A stretch of DNA of 64,000 nt from Nocardioides mangrovicus (GTDB taxonomy: Bacteria; Actinomycetota; Actinomycetes; Propionibacteriales; Nocardioidaceae), in assembly GCF_003674065.1 (NCBI RefSeq), contig NZ_RDBE01000006.1:640908-704907 (forward strand), given 5' to 3'. The notes under the pieces were generated by a model. The model saw nothing but the letters and a program-made list of their open reading frames with translations. It was not told where the DNA came from and searched no databases. Below are positions 28,138-40,584 of the stretch, piece by piece; positions within the stretch are counted from its first letter, which is position 1, and every line of letters begins with the position of its first letter. The translations under genes were made by a program, and so were the position numbers.

Positions 28138-29244
28138 ATGACGACCTTCCCGATCCTGGTCGACCCCGACGGCGCGACGGTGGTCTCGCTGCGTCGGCAC
28201 ACCGAGGCCGACACCGAGCGCGTGTACGAGCAGTGCGTCGACCCGCTGAGCGTGGAGTTCACCACCGTGCCGGTGCCCTACACCCGTGGGATGGCGCGCT
28301 CCTTCGTCACCGAGGCGATGCCCGGCGGCTGGGAGAGCGACCAGGAGTGGGCGTTCGCGGTCGACGTCGACGGCCGGTTCGGCGGCACCGTCTCCTTGCG
28401 GAACGAAGGCGACGGCCGCGCCGAGATCGCCTACGGCTCGCACCCCGACGTCCGCGGCACCGGCGCGATGGAGCGGGCGCTGCGGCTGCTGCTGGGCTGG
28501 GGCTTCGACACGCTGCGGCTGCAGGCGGTGGTCTGGTGGGCCGACCGCGGCAACTGGGCCTCGCGGCGGCTGGCCTGGAAGCTCGGGTTCTCCTTCGACG
28601 GCACCGTGCGCGGCTACCTCCCGCAGCGGGGCGGACGTCACGACGGCTGGGTGGGGATGCTGCTGGCCGGTGAGGAGCGCAGCCCGCGCTACCCGTGGTT
28701 CGAGGTGCCGACCATCGAGGGCGAGCGGGTGCGGCTGCGCGCGCCTCGCGAGGACGACAGCCCACGCGTCGTGGAGCTGGAGAACGACCCGCTCACCCGG
28801 CGCTGGAACTTCCTGCCCGAGCAGTTCGGCGACGCGGAGGCGCGCGCCGGACTGCTGCGCGCCCGCGAGGAGATGGCGCTCGGTGAGCGGCTGCTCTTCG
28901 CGGCGGCCGACCCGGCCGACGACCGGTTCCTCGGCGACGTCTCCCTTTTCCGCATCCACCGTGCGTTCGGGTCCGCGATGCTCGGCTACTCCACCCACCC
29001 CGACGCCCGCGGTCGCGGCCTGACCGGCGAGGCGGTGCGGCTCGCGCTGCGTCACGCCTTCGTCCCCGCCGACGAGGGCGGCCTAGGCCTGCTGCGGGTG
29101 GCGGCGGGGGCCGCGGTGGACAACGTGGCCTCGATCGCCGTGCTGCGCCGGGCCGGGATGCGCGAGATCGGCCTGGAACGGCGCGGCGTGCGCACCGGCG
29201 AGGGCATGAGCGACGCCCTGCGCTTCGAGGCGCTCGCCGACTGA
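28138..29244 (+). CDS. Tandem GNAT acetyltransferase (two domains)
   Basis: 368 aa containing two RimJ/RimL-type GNAT domains. Domain 1 spans ~15-175 with SHPDVRGTGAMERALRLLL; domain 2 spans ~190-365 with THPDARGRGLTGEAVRLALR and the C-terminal NVASIAVLRRAGMREIGLERRG. Domain 1 has GTGAME where the Q/RxxGxG/A pyrophosphate loop is expected, still compatible with CoA binding. Each half also carries the alpha4 segment typical of the fold (NWASRRLAWKLGF / NVASIAVLRRAGM). Substrate unknown. Divergent from the MFS gene across a 56-bp gap. Confidence 0.87.
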   Translation: MTTFPILVDPDGATVVSLRRHTEADTERVYEQCVDPLSVEFTTVPVPYTRGMARSFVTEAMPGGWESDQEWAFAVDVDGRFGGTVSLRNEGDGRAEIAYGSHPDVRGTGAMERALRLLLGWGFDTLRLQAVVWWADRGNWASRRLAWKLGFSFDGTVRGYLPQRGGRHDGWVGMLLAGEERSPRYPWFEVPTIEGERVRLRAPREDDSPRVVELENDPLTRRWNFLPEQFGDAEARAGLLRAREEMALGERLLFAAADPADDRFLGDVSLFRIHRAFGSAMLGYSTHPDARGRGLTGEAVRLALRHAFVPADEGGLGLLRVAAGAAVDNVASIAVLRRAGMREIGLERRGVRTGEGMSDALRFEALAD

Positions 29245-29250
29245 CGCGCC

Positions 29251-30942
29251 CTAGCGTCGCGGTGGGCCGGGCGGGCGGTTGGCCGGACTCGGCGGCCGTG
29301 ACGGGCGGGCGGGCGCCTCGATCCGGGCCGACTCGATCCGGGCCGGCTCGGTGCGCGATGTCTCGGTGCGCGATGTCTCGGTGCGCGACGTCTCGAAGGC
29401 GGGCAGCGGCAGCAGCGCGCCGGACTCCCCCGGCCGGAGCCCGCGGCCGGGTCGGCGCACGAGCCCGGCCAACCGCCGCCAGAGCGGCGCCGAGCGTCCC
29501 GCCGAGGCCGGGGCGTAGTCGTAGCTGTAGCCGTAGTAGCCCGACTTCACGCCGCGCTTGACCTTATTGAGCACGACGCCGAGCACGTGGCCGTTGACCG
29601 CCCGGACGTTGCCGATGGCCTCGCCGAGCTGGACGTCGAGGGAGCTGCCTGCACTGAGCACGATGAGCGCGCCGTCGGCGTTGGCGGTGAGCACGGCGGC
29701 GTCGGTGACCGGCAGCAGCGGCGGGGCGTCGACCACGACGGTGTAGGTGTCGGCCAGCTGGGCCAAGAGCTTGCCCATCGTGCGCGAGCCCAGGAGCTCG
29801 CTGGGGTTCGGCGGCACCCGGCCGGCGGCGAGGACGATCAGCGCCGGGTGCTGGGCCGGGCGCTGGGCCACCTGCTCGAAGGTGGCGCGCCCGATGAGCA
29901 CGTCGGTCAGCCCCGCGCCCTCGGCCAGCCCGAAGGAATCGGCCTGCACCGGGCGGCGCAGGTCGGCGTCGATGATGACCACCGGCCGCTCGGAGGCCGA
30001 GAGCGCCACCGCGAGGTTGGCGGCCACCGTCGACTTGCCGTCACCGGGGAGCGGGCTGGTCACCACGATGGTGCGCGGCGGGTCGTCGATGTCCATGAAC
30101 TGCAGGTTGGTGCGCAGCTTGCGGATCGCCTCACCGGGCGCACCGCTGTCGGCACGCAGGTCGCGCGCGCTCTCCACGCTGACGCCGCGGCGCTTGGCGA
30201 AGGCCGAGTTGAGGGGGATGACGCCGGCCACGGTGACGCCGTATGCGGCGACGTCGCTCGAGCCGTGGATGCGGCGGTCGAGGCGGAAGCGGACGAACCC
30301 GTAGCCGGCGCCCAGCACCAGACCGGCCATCACACCCAGCAGCTCGTTGCGCTTGGGACTGGGCGAGATCGGGGCGGTGGGCAGCTCGGCGGACTCCACC
30401 GGCTCGAGGTGCACGTAGTCCTCGGCGGCGGCGGTGGTGTCGGTCGGCGCCTCGATCCGCTTGATCTCGGCCGCCAGCGCCTCGATCCAGGCGTCGGCGA
30501 GCTGCTTGGCCTGGCTCGGTGAGGAGGAGACGGCGGAGATGTCGATGAGCACCGTGCCGTCGTCGTTGCTGGCGGTGATCTGCCCGACCAGCGCGGCCGG
30601 CGAGGTGTCCAGGTGCAGCTTGTCGATGACGCGCGCCGCCACGGAGCGGCTGGTGGCCAGCGGCACGTAGGAGGCCGCGCGGGACTTGGCCACCTGGTCG
30701 GCCACCGAGGCCTCGCCGGCACCCGAGGTGGGCCCGGTCGTCACGATGCCCGAGGCGTCCGCGGCGTAGATCTTGGGCTGGGTCGCGGTGTACACGTACG
30801 CCGCCGCCGCGCCCAGCAGCACACCCACGACCAGGCCCGGCCAGTAGCTGCGCAGCAGCCCGAGCACCACCCGGATGTCGATCACCCGCGAGACCAGCGG
30901 AGTCGACGGACCGGCGCCGGAGGCGGGTGACGGCGACGACAC
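29251..30942 (-). CDS. Bacterial tyrosine kinase with fused Wzz chain-length domain
   Basis: 563 aa. The N-terminal Wzz/GumC-like domain has a membrane helix at ~30-52 (LVVGVLLGAAAAYVYTATQ) and a second at ~210-225 (GVMAGLVLGAGYGFVRF). The C-terminal cytoplasmic kinase has Walker A SPLPGDGKSTVAANLA, Walker A' VVIIDADLRRP and Walker B VVVDAPPLLPVTD. The tyrosine cluster YYGYSYDY follows the kinase. The last ~70 residues are a low-complexity tail with pentapeptide ETSRT-like repeats. These proteins regulate exopolysaccharide polymerisation, but no polysaccharide genes are nearby, so it is an orphan here. GTG start; no strong ribosome-binding site. Confidence 0.87.
   Translation of the reverse strand: MSSPSPASGAGPSTPLVSRVIDIRVVLGLLRSYWPGLVVGVLLGAAAAYVYTATQPKIYAADASGIVTTGPTSGAGEASVADQVAKSRAASYVPLATSRSVAARVIDKLHLDTSPAALVGQITASNDDGTVLIDISAVSSSPSQAKQLADAWIEALAAEIKRIEAPTDTTAAAEDYVHLEPVESAELPTAPISPSPKRNELLGVMAGLVLGAGYGFVRFRLDRRIHGSSDVAAYGVTVAGVIPLNSAFAKRRGVSVESARDLRADSGAPGEAIRKLRTNLQFMDIDDPPRTIVVTSPLPGDGKSTVAANLAVALSASERPVVIIDADLRRPVQADSFGLAEGAGLTDVLIGRATFEQVAQRPAQHPALIVLAAGRVPPNPSELLGSRTMGKLLAQLADTYTVVVDAPPLLPVTDAAVLTANADGALIVLSAGSSLDVQLGEAIGNVRAVNGHVLGVVLNKVKRGVKSGYYGYSYDYAPASAGRSAPLWRRLAGLVRRPGRGLRPGESGALLPLPAFETSRTETSRTETSRTEPARIESARIEAPARPSRPPSPANRPPGPPRR
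29316..29392 (-). repeat. 15-bp tandem repeats in kinase C-terminal tail
   Basis: Three copies of TCGGTGCGCGATGTC (the third with one change) occupy 29348-29392, preceded by two copies of a related 15-bp unit, ACTCGATCCGGGCCG-like, from about 29316. In frame they encode five-residue units ETSRT/EPARI/ESARI. Copy number is likely to vary between strains by slippage or recombination. Confidence 0.85.
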
Positions 30943-31031
30943 GACACCCAGCCTGCCAGCCCAAACGCCCCAGACCCCGCTGATCGGGCCGAACGTGGCC
31001 GAACGGCCCTACCGGCCAGCTCGGGCAGCGC

Positions 31032-35163
<4,132 letters not shown>

Positions 35164-35172
35164 ACCGACGAT

Positions 35173-35184
35173 TTTAGCGCTAAA
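35173..35184. promoter_or_regulatory. LacI-family operator palindrome
   Basis: TTTAGCGCTAAA is a perfect 12-bp palindrome with the central GCGC step bound by many LacI/GalR regulators. It lies in the 46-bp gap between the divergent glucosidase gene and the LacI regulator, so one operator could control both directions. Confidence 0.75.
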
Positions 35185-35209
35185 CATCCGCACCGGCGCA
35201 AGGAGCGAC

Positions 35210-36286
35210 ATGCGAGGTCCCACCGCTCACGGCAGCGTGCGGCTGGCCGACGTTGCGCGCCACGTCGGCACCTCCTCGCAGACCATCTCCAACGCGCTCA
35301 ACCACCCCGAGCGGCTCACCGCGGACCTCCTCGAGCGGTCGCTGGCCGGGGTCGAGGAGCTCGGCTACCGGCCCAACCGATCGGCGCGCACCCTGCGCAA
35401 CCAGCGCTCGCGGCTGATCGGCGTGCGCGTGGAGCCGCCGCGGCCCGATCGCGCGGCCCTGCTGCTCGACCAGTTCCTGCACGCGCTGGCCGCCTCGGCC
35501 GCCGGGCTGGGCTACCACCTGATCCTGGCCCAGGCGGCCGGCGACACCGCCGAGCTCGACGCCTACGAGGAGCTGCGCCAGACCACCACCGTCGACGCCT
35601 TCGTGCTCTCCGGGGCCCACCGCGACGACCCCCGCGCCGCGTGGCTGCGTGAGCGCGGCATCAGCTTCGCCAGCTTCGGCCGGCCGTGGGACACCGACCT
35701 CGACCCGGACGACGGGAGCGATGCCGGCTCCGAGTCCCCGTGGGTCGACGTCGACGGCGCCGCCGGCGTCCGCGCCGCGGTCCGGCACGTCGCCGCCCAG
35801 GGTCACGAGGAGATCGCCTTCCTGGGCTGGCCCGAGGAGTCCGACGTCGGCCGCGACCGGCGCCGCGGCTGGGCCGAGGCCTGTCACGAGCTCGGCCTGC
35901 CCGCGCGCCGGCAGGCGGGCGTGGTCGACGAGTTCGAGGCGGGCCGCGACGCCGCGCACCGCCTCCTGCACCCGCGCCGCGGCGGGCCGGTGCCGACCGC
36001 CGTCGTCTGCGCCTCCGACACGCTCGCGCTCGGCGTGCTGCGCACGCTGTCGGAGCTGGGGCTGCGCGCCGGTGCCGACGTCGCCGTCACCGGCTTCGAC
36101 AACACCCCCACCGCCGCCCTCACCACCCCCGGACTGACCAGCCTGGAGCAGCCCCTCGCGGCCATTGCGGCCGAGCTGCTCCGGCTGGTCGACAGCCAGC
36201 TGCGAGGCGACGTCCCCGGCAGCTCCGGCGACGCCCACACCCTGCTCGCGCCGACGCTGGTCGTGCGCGGGTCGAGCACCCGATGA
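35210..36286 (+). CDS. LacI/GalR-family transcriptional regulator
   Basis: 358 aa. N-terminal helix-turn-helix RLADVARHVGTSSQTISNALNHPERL and hinge YRPNRSARTLRNQRS. The C-terminal periplasmic-binding-protein-like sensor contains VDVDGAAGVRAAVRHVAAQGHEEIAFLG, CASDTLALGVLRTLSELG and VTGFDNTPTAALTTPGLTSLEQPL. The ATG at 35210 has AAGGAG upstream. It likely represses the divergent glucosidase and the downstream ABC importer through the GCGC-centred palindrome and is relieved by a sugar. Confidence 0.94.
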   Translation: MRGPTAHGSVRLADVARHVGTSSQTISNALNHPERLTADLLERSLAGVEELGYRPNRSARTLRNQRSRLIGVRVEPPRPDRAALLLDQFLHALAASAAGLGYHLILAQAAGDTAELDAYEELRQTTTVDAFVLSGAHRDDPRAAWLRERGISFASFGRPWDTDLDPDDGSDAGSESPWVDVDGAAGVRAAVRHVAAQGHEEIAFLGWPEESDVGRDRRRGWAEACHELGLPARRQAGVVDEFEAGRDAAHRLLHPRRGGPVPTAVVCASDTLALGVLRTLSELGLRAGADVAVTGFDNTPTAALTTPGLTSLEQPLAAIAAELLRLVDSQLRGDVPGSSGDAHTLLAPTLVVRGSSTR

Positions 36287-36296
36287 AGGAGTTCTC

Positions 36297-37538
36297 ATGA
36301 GTCCGATCCGTCGTCCGGCCCTCGCCGCCGCCCTCGCCGGCGGCCTGGCCCTGGCCGCTCTCGCCGGCTGCGGCGGGGGCTCCGGCTTCGACAGCACCGC
36401 GAGCTCCTCGGGCGCGATCAAGGTGCTCATCGGCAGCTCCGGGGACGCCGAGACCGCGGCGGTCAAGAAGGCGGTCGCGGCGTGGTCGAAGCAGACCGGC
36501 AAGAAGGCGAGCGTCTCGGTGGCCAACGACCTGGCCCAGCAGCTGAGTCAGGGCTTCGCCTCGGGCAAGCCGCCGGACCTGTTCTACGTCAGCACCGACC
36601 AGCTCGCCGGCTACGCGGGCAACGGCTCGCTGTACGCCTACGGCGACAAGCTCTCCGACACCGGGGACTTCTACCCCAACCTGGTGCAGGCGTTCACGGT
36701 CGACAAGAAGCTCTACTGCGCGCCCAAGGACTTCTCCACCCTGCAGCTGGTCATCAACACCGAGATGTGGCAGAAGGCGGGCCTCACCGACGCCGACGTC
36801 CCCACCACCTGGGACCAGCTCGACGCCGTGGCCAAGAAGCTGGCCGCCTCCTCCGGCGCGAAGGCGGGGCTGACCTTCAGTCCCGAGTACGCGCGCATCG
36901 GCTCCTTCATGGCGCAGGCGGGCGGCGGCATGACCAACGCCGACCAGACCGAGGCCACGGTGGACAGCTCGGCCAACGTGACCGCGCTCGACTACGTCAA
37001 GAAGCTGCTCACCGACGGGGCCGCGGCGTACTCCTCCACGCTGGGGGCCGGCTGGGGCGGCGAGGCCTTCGGCAAGGGCCTGGCCGCGATGACCATCGAG
37101 GGCAACTGGCTGATCGGGGCGATGGCCAGCGACTACCCCGACGTGAAGTACCGCGTCGTCGCGCTGCCGGCCGGGCCGAAGGGTCCGGGCACACTGGCCT
37201 TCACCAACTGCTGGGGCATCGCGGCCAAGAGCGGCCACAAGTCCGACACGGTCAAGCTGGTGGACTACCTGACCACCGCCCAGCAGCAGATCCGGTTCGC
37301 CGACGAGTTCGGCGTCATCCCCTCGGTGAAGTCCGCGGCCGAGCAGTGGCAGCAGCAGCAGCCCGGCTACGCACCGTTCATCGCCGGGGCCGACTACGCC
37401 CAGAACACGCCCTCCACCCAGGGCTCGGCCGACGTCGTCTCGGACTTCAACTCCCAGCTGGAGACGTTGGCCAAGTCCGACCCGAAGACGATCCTGGCCT
37501 CGGTGCAGAAGAGCCTCGCGGCCACGATGACGCAGTGA
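36297..37538 (+). CDS. Carbohydrate ABC transporter substrate-binding lipoprotein
   Basis: 413 aa. Lipoprotein signal peptide with lipobox LAALAGC (Cys at about residue 25), then a type I solute-binding fold (SBP_bac_1): IKVLIGSSGDAETAAVKKAVAAW, KPPDLFYVSTDQLAGYAGNG, YCAPKDFSTLQLVINTEMW, GKGLAAMTIEGNWLIGAM, YRVVALPAGPKGPGTLAFTNCWGIAAKS. Family CUT1, so di- or oligosaccharides are expected. It begins 10 bp after the LacI gene with a good AAGGAG. Its stop lies in an 11-bp duplication shared with the next gene. Confidence 0.93.
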   Translation: MSPIRRPALAAALAGGLALAALAGCGGGSGFDSTASSSGAIKVLIGSSGDAETAAVKKAVAAWSKQTGKKASVSVANDLAQQLSQGFASGKPPDLFYVSTDQLAGYAGNGSLYAYGDKLSDTGDFYPNLVQAFTVDKKLYCAPKDFSTLQLVINTEMWQKAGLTDADVPTTWDQLDAVAKKLAASSGAKAGLTFSPEYARIGSFMAQAGGGMTNADQTEATVDSSANVTALDYVKKLLTDGAAAYSSTLGAGWGGEAFGKGLAAMTIEGNWLIGAMASDYPDVKYRVVALPAGPKGPGTLAFTNCWGIAAKSGHKSDTVKLVDYLTTAQQQIRFADEFGVIPSVKSAAEQWQQQQPGYAPFIAGADYAQNTPSTQGSADVVSDFNSQLETLAKSDPKTILASVQKSLAATMTQ

Positions 37539-37548
37539 TGACGCAGTG
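37527..37548 (+). repeat. 11-bp tandem duplication at gene junction
   Basis: ATGACGCAGTG occurs twice head to tail (37527-37537, 37538-37548). The first copy plus the next base supplies the last codons and TGA of the binding protein; the second supplies the GTG start of the permease. Removing one copy would recreate a GTGA overlap like the ones elsewhere in the window. Confidence 0.85.
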
Positions 37549-38574
37549 ACGCGCGGATCGGGCCGGCGGCGGATCCAGCTGCACCACACCCGCGACGGGT
37601 GGCTGTTCGTGGCGCCGGTGCTCCTCATCCTCGGGCTGTTCCTGGTGCTGCCGGTGCTGATGGCGGCCTGGGTCAGCGTCTCGGACTGGCACGGCAACGG
37701 GAGTCCGTTCGCCTCCGGCGTGGGCTTCGTGGGGCTGGACAACTACCGCTCGATCCTCTCCGGCGGCGGACTGGCCGAGCGCGACTTCGGCACGTCGCTG
37801 CGCAACAACCTCTACTACGTGGTGCTGGTGGTGCCGCTGCAGACCGCGCTGGCCCTGTTCCTGGCGGTCCTGGTCAACCAGCGCGCCCTGCGGGCGAGGG
37901 GTTTTTGGCGTACGGCGTTCTACTTCCCGTCGGTGACCAGCTCGGTGGCCATCACGGTGCTGTGGCTGTTCTTGTTCAGCACCACCGGCGCGGTGAACCG
38001 GCTGCTCTCCTTCGTCGGGATCCACGGACCGAACTGGTTCCAGGACCCCGACGGCCTGGTGCACCTGCTGCTGGGGCGGCTCGGCGTCGACAGCGCGCCG
38101 GGCGCGCTGGCCGACCACGGCGCGATCGGGATCACCTGGTGGGACTGGCTGGCCGGGCCCTCGGTGGCCATGACCGCGTTCGTCGCGATGGCGATCTTCA
38201 CCACCTCGGGCACGTTCATGCTGTTGTTCATCGCCGCGCTGCGCAACATCGGCGAGGAGACCGACGAGGCCGGCCTCATCGACGGCGCGAACTCCTGGCA
38301 GCGCTTCCGCTACCTCACGCTGCCCCAGCTGCGGCCCACGGTGTTCACCGTCGTCACCCTCGGCCTCATCGGTACTTGGCAGGTCTTCGACCAGATCTAC
38401 ACCGGCACGCAGGGCGGTCCGGCCAAGACGACACTGACGCCGGCGTACCTCTCCTTCTCCTCGGCCTTCAACAACCAGCAGTGGGGACAGGGCGCGGCGA
38501 TCGCGTTCATCCTCTTCGCCATCATCGTCGTGCTCACGCTGGGCCAGCGCTGGCTGCTACGGGAGCGCTCGTGA
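37546..38574 (+). CDS. Carbohydrate ABC transporter permease (MalF-like)
   Basis: 342 aa, six or more membrane helices (first at ~18-40, GWLFVAPVLLILGLFLVLPVLMAAWVSV). The EAA loop for ATPase docking is EETDEAGLIDGANSWQRFRYLTLPQLRP (EAxxxDGA-x8-I/LP). GTG start at 37546. A ~45-residue insertion (GIHGPNWFQDPDGLVHLLLGRLGVDS...) lies before the fourth helix, longer than average for the family. It forms the channel with the following permease. No ATPase gene is present; a shared MsiK-type ATPase elsewhere is expected in actinobacteria. Confidence 0.93.
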   Translation: MTRGSGRRRIQLHHTRDGWLFVAPVLLILGLFLVLPVLMAAWVSVSDWHGNGSPFASGVGFVGLDNYRSILSGGGLAERDFGTSLRNNLYYVVLVVPLQTALALFLAVLVNQRALRARGFWRTAFYFPSVTSSVAITVLWLFLFSTTGAVNRLLSFVGIHGPNWFQDPDGLVHLLLGRLGVDSAPGALADHGAIGITWWDWLAGPSVAMTAFVAMAIFTTSGTFMLLFIAALRNIGEETDEAGLIDGANSWQRFRYLTLPQLRPTVFTVVTLGLIGTWQVFDQIYTGTQGGPAKTTLTPAYLSFSSAFNNQQWGQGAAIAFILFAIIVVLTLGQRWLLRERS

Positions 38575-39398
38575 GGCGCCGGCGCGGCGCCTGGTGGGCG
38601 TACCTGGTGCTGGCGGTGCTGGCGATCGGCTACATCGCGCCCTTCCTCATCGAGGTCGCCACCTCCTTCAAGACCGACCCCGAGGCCGCGAGCAGCCCCC
38701 TCTCGCTGATACCGGCGACGCCCACCACCGCCGCCTACCGCACCCTGTTCGTGAACTCCCAGCTGCCGCTGTGGTTCGCCAACTCCGTGCTGGTCACGGT
38801 GGTGGTCACGCTGGGGCGGGTGCTGTTCCAGTCGCTGGCCGGCTACGCGCTCGCGCGCATCCCGTTCCGCGGCCGGGCGGCCATCTTCGCCGGACTGGTC
38901 GCGGTGATGGCGGTGCCGAACGTGGTGCTGCTGATCCCGAAGTTCCTGGTCATCAACACCTTGCACATCTACGACTCCTACGCCGGCATGATCATCCCGC
39001 TGCTGGCCGACGCGGCCGGCGTCTTCATCATGAAGAACTTCTTCGAGTCGATCCCCAGCAGCGTCGAGGAGCAGGCCCGCATCGACGGCGCCGGCACCTT
39101 CCGGCTGTTCTGGTTCGTCGTGCTGCCGATGGCCAGGCCCGCAGTGATGACCACGGTGATCTTGTCGTTCCAGGGCTCCTGGAACGAGCTCAACCACTTC
39201 ATCGTGGCCAGCCAGTCCCCCTCCCTGTACACGCTCACCAAGGGTGTCGCCCAGCTGGCCTCCGGGGCGCTGAGCCAGGGCACCCAGTACCCGGTGAAGC
39301 TCGCGGCCGCCGCCTTGATGACGCTGCCGTTGGCGGTGGTGTTCTTCGTGTTCCAGCGGCGGATCACCAACACCACCTCGGGCGCGGTCAAGGAGTAG
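38571..39398 (+). CDS. Carbohydrate ABC transporter permease (MalG-like)
   Basis: 275 aa, six membrane helices. EAA motif EEQARIDGAGTFRLFWFVVLPMARP. The GTG at 38571 overlaps the stop of the partner permease (GTGA). Last gene of the importer operon. The family imports sugars under binding-protein control; with the cytoplasmic debranching-type glucosidase the likely cargo is a short oligosaccharide (inference). Confidence 0.93.
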   Translation: MRRRRGAWWAYLVLAVLAIGYIAPFLIEVATSFKTDPEAASSPLSLIPATPTTAAYRTLFVNSQLPLWFANSVLVTVVVTLGRVLFQSLAGYALARIPFRGRAAIFAGLVAVMAVPNVVLLIPKFLVINTLHIYDSYAGMIIPLLADAAGVFIMKNFFESIPSSVEEQARIDGAGTFRLFWFVVLPMARPAVMTTVILSFQGSWNELNHFIVASQSPSLYTLTKGVAQLASGALSQGTQYPVKLAAAALMTLPLAVVFFVFQRRITNTTSGAVKE

Positions 39399-39455
39399 GC
39401 GCAGGAGTAGGCCGAGGAGGTGAGGGGCTCCGTGAGGCTTTGGCGGGCGCTGGGC

Positions 39456-39461
39456 TAGCGT
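39456..39461 (+). promoter_or_regulatory. Putative -10 box of mdh
   Basis: TAGCGT lies 31 bp before the mdh GTG, giving a leader of about 25 nt that carries a GAGGAGA ribosome-binding site. No convincing -35 hexamer was found. Confidence 0.4.
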
Positions 39462-39492
39462 CGGTCCCACCCGAACCCTCGAGGAGAATCTC

Positions 39493-40482
39493 GTGAGCAC
39501 CAGCCCCGTCAAGGTCGCCGTCACCGGCGCCGCCGGTCAGATCGGCTACAGCCTGCTCTTCCGCCTCGCCAACGGCGACCTGCTGGGCAAGGACACCCCG
39601 ATCGAGCTGCGACTGCTGGAGATCGAGCCGGCCCTGAAGACCCTCGAGGGCGTCGTCATGGAGATCGACGACTGCGCCTTCCCGGGCCTGGCCGGTGTCG
39701 TCACCGGCTCCGACCCGCGCAAGGTCTTCGACGGCGTCAACCTGGCGCTGCTCGTCGGCGCCCGACCGCGCGGACCGGGCATGGAGCGCGGCGACCTGCT
39801 CGAGGCCAACGGCGCGATCTTCACCGCCCAGGGCAAGGCGCTCAACGAGGTGGCCGCCGACGACGTCCGCATCGGCGTCACCGGCAACCCGGCCAACACC
39901 AACGCCCTCATCGCGCTCTCCAACGCCCCCGACATCCCGCACGAGCGGTTCTCCGCGCTCACCCGGCTCGACCACAACCGCGCCATCTCCCAGCTCGCGG
40001 CGAAGACCGGCGCGGCCGTCACCGACATCAAGCAGATGACGATCTGGGGCAACCACTCCGCCACCCAGTACCCCGACATCTTCAACGCCACGGTGGGCGG
40101 CACCAACGCCGCCGAGGCGGTCGGCGACCAGGAGTGGCTGGAGAGCACCTTCATCCCGACCGTCGCCAAGCGCGGCGCCGCCATCATCGACGCCCGTGGC
40201 TCCTCCTCGGCCGCGTCGGCCGCCTCGGCCACCATCGACGCCGCCCGCGACTGGCTGACCGGCTCCGCCGAGGGCGACTGGGTCTCCATGGCCGTCGTCT
40301 CCGACGGCTCCTACGGCGTCCCCGAGGGCATCGTCTCCTCCTTCCCGGTCACCACCTCCGGCGGCGACTGGACCATCGTCGAGGGCCTCGACGTCAACGA
40401 CTTCTCTCGCGGCCGGATCGACGCCTCCGTCGCCGAGCTCACCGAGGAGCGGGACGCGGTGAAGGGGCTGGGCCTGATCTGA
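39493..40482 (+). CDS. mdh: Malate dehydrogenase
   Basis: 329 aa. NAD-binding [36 protein letters not shown]; catalytic histidine in [14 protein letters not shown]; and substrate-binding [12 protein letters not shown]. Length and motifs match the actinobacterial MDH that resembles eukaryotic cytosolic enzymes. Interconverts malate and oxaloacetate in the TCA cycle. GTG start with GAGGAGA ~6 nt upstream. In related actinobacteria mdh lies next to the DUF3017-folD-purHN block; here a repeat-bounded nuclease gene separates them. Confidence 0.96.
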   Translation: MSTSPVKVAVTGAAGQIGYSLLFRLANGDLLGKDTPIELRLLEIEPALKTLEGVVMEIDDCAFPGLAGVVTGSDPRKVFDGVNLALLVGARPRGPGMERGDLLEANGAIFTAQGKALNEVAADDVRIGVTGNPANTNALIALSNAPDIPHERFSALTRLDHNRAISQLAAKTGAAVTDIKQMTIWGNHSATQYPDIFNATVGGTNAAEAVGDQEWLESTFIPTVAKRGAAIIDARGSSSAASAASATIDAARDWLTGSAEGDWVSMAVVSDGSYGVPEGIVSSFPVTTSGGDWTIVEGLDVNDFSRGRIDASVAELTEERDAVKGLGLI

Positions 40483-40497
40483 GGCGCCGGCCCCGGC

Positions 40498-40577
40498 GTC
40501 CGTTCCCCAAGGCACCATGGTGGACGGACGGTTCCCACGGTGAACTGACCGCGGGAACCGTTCGTCCGTCGTGGGAA
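40498..40577. repeat. Left 80-bp inverted repeat of nuclease element
   Basis: This 80-bp stretch matches the reverse complement of 41602-41681 over its full length with 14 differences by my count and no gap. Internally it has two hairpins: an imperfect TCCGTTCCCCA / TGGTGGACGGA arm pair and CGGTTCCC / GGGAACCG. It begins 15 bp after the mdh stop and ends 7 bp before the nuclease stop. Confidence 0.88.
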
Positions 40578-40584
40578 GCGCGGC

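Noticed and set aside
29348..29392. CRISPR-like array because of regular 15-bp repeats
   Set aside because: The repeats are adjacent without spacers, in frame within a coding sequence, and encode a pentapeptide tail.
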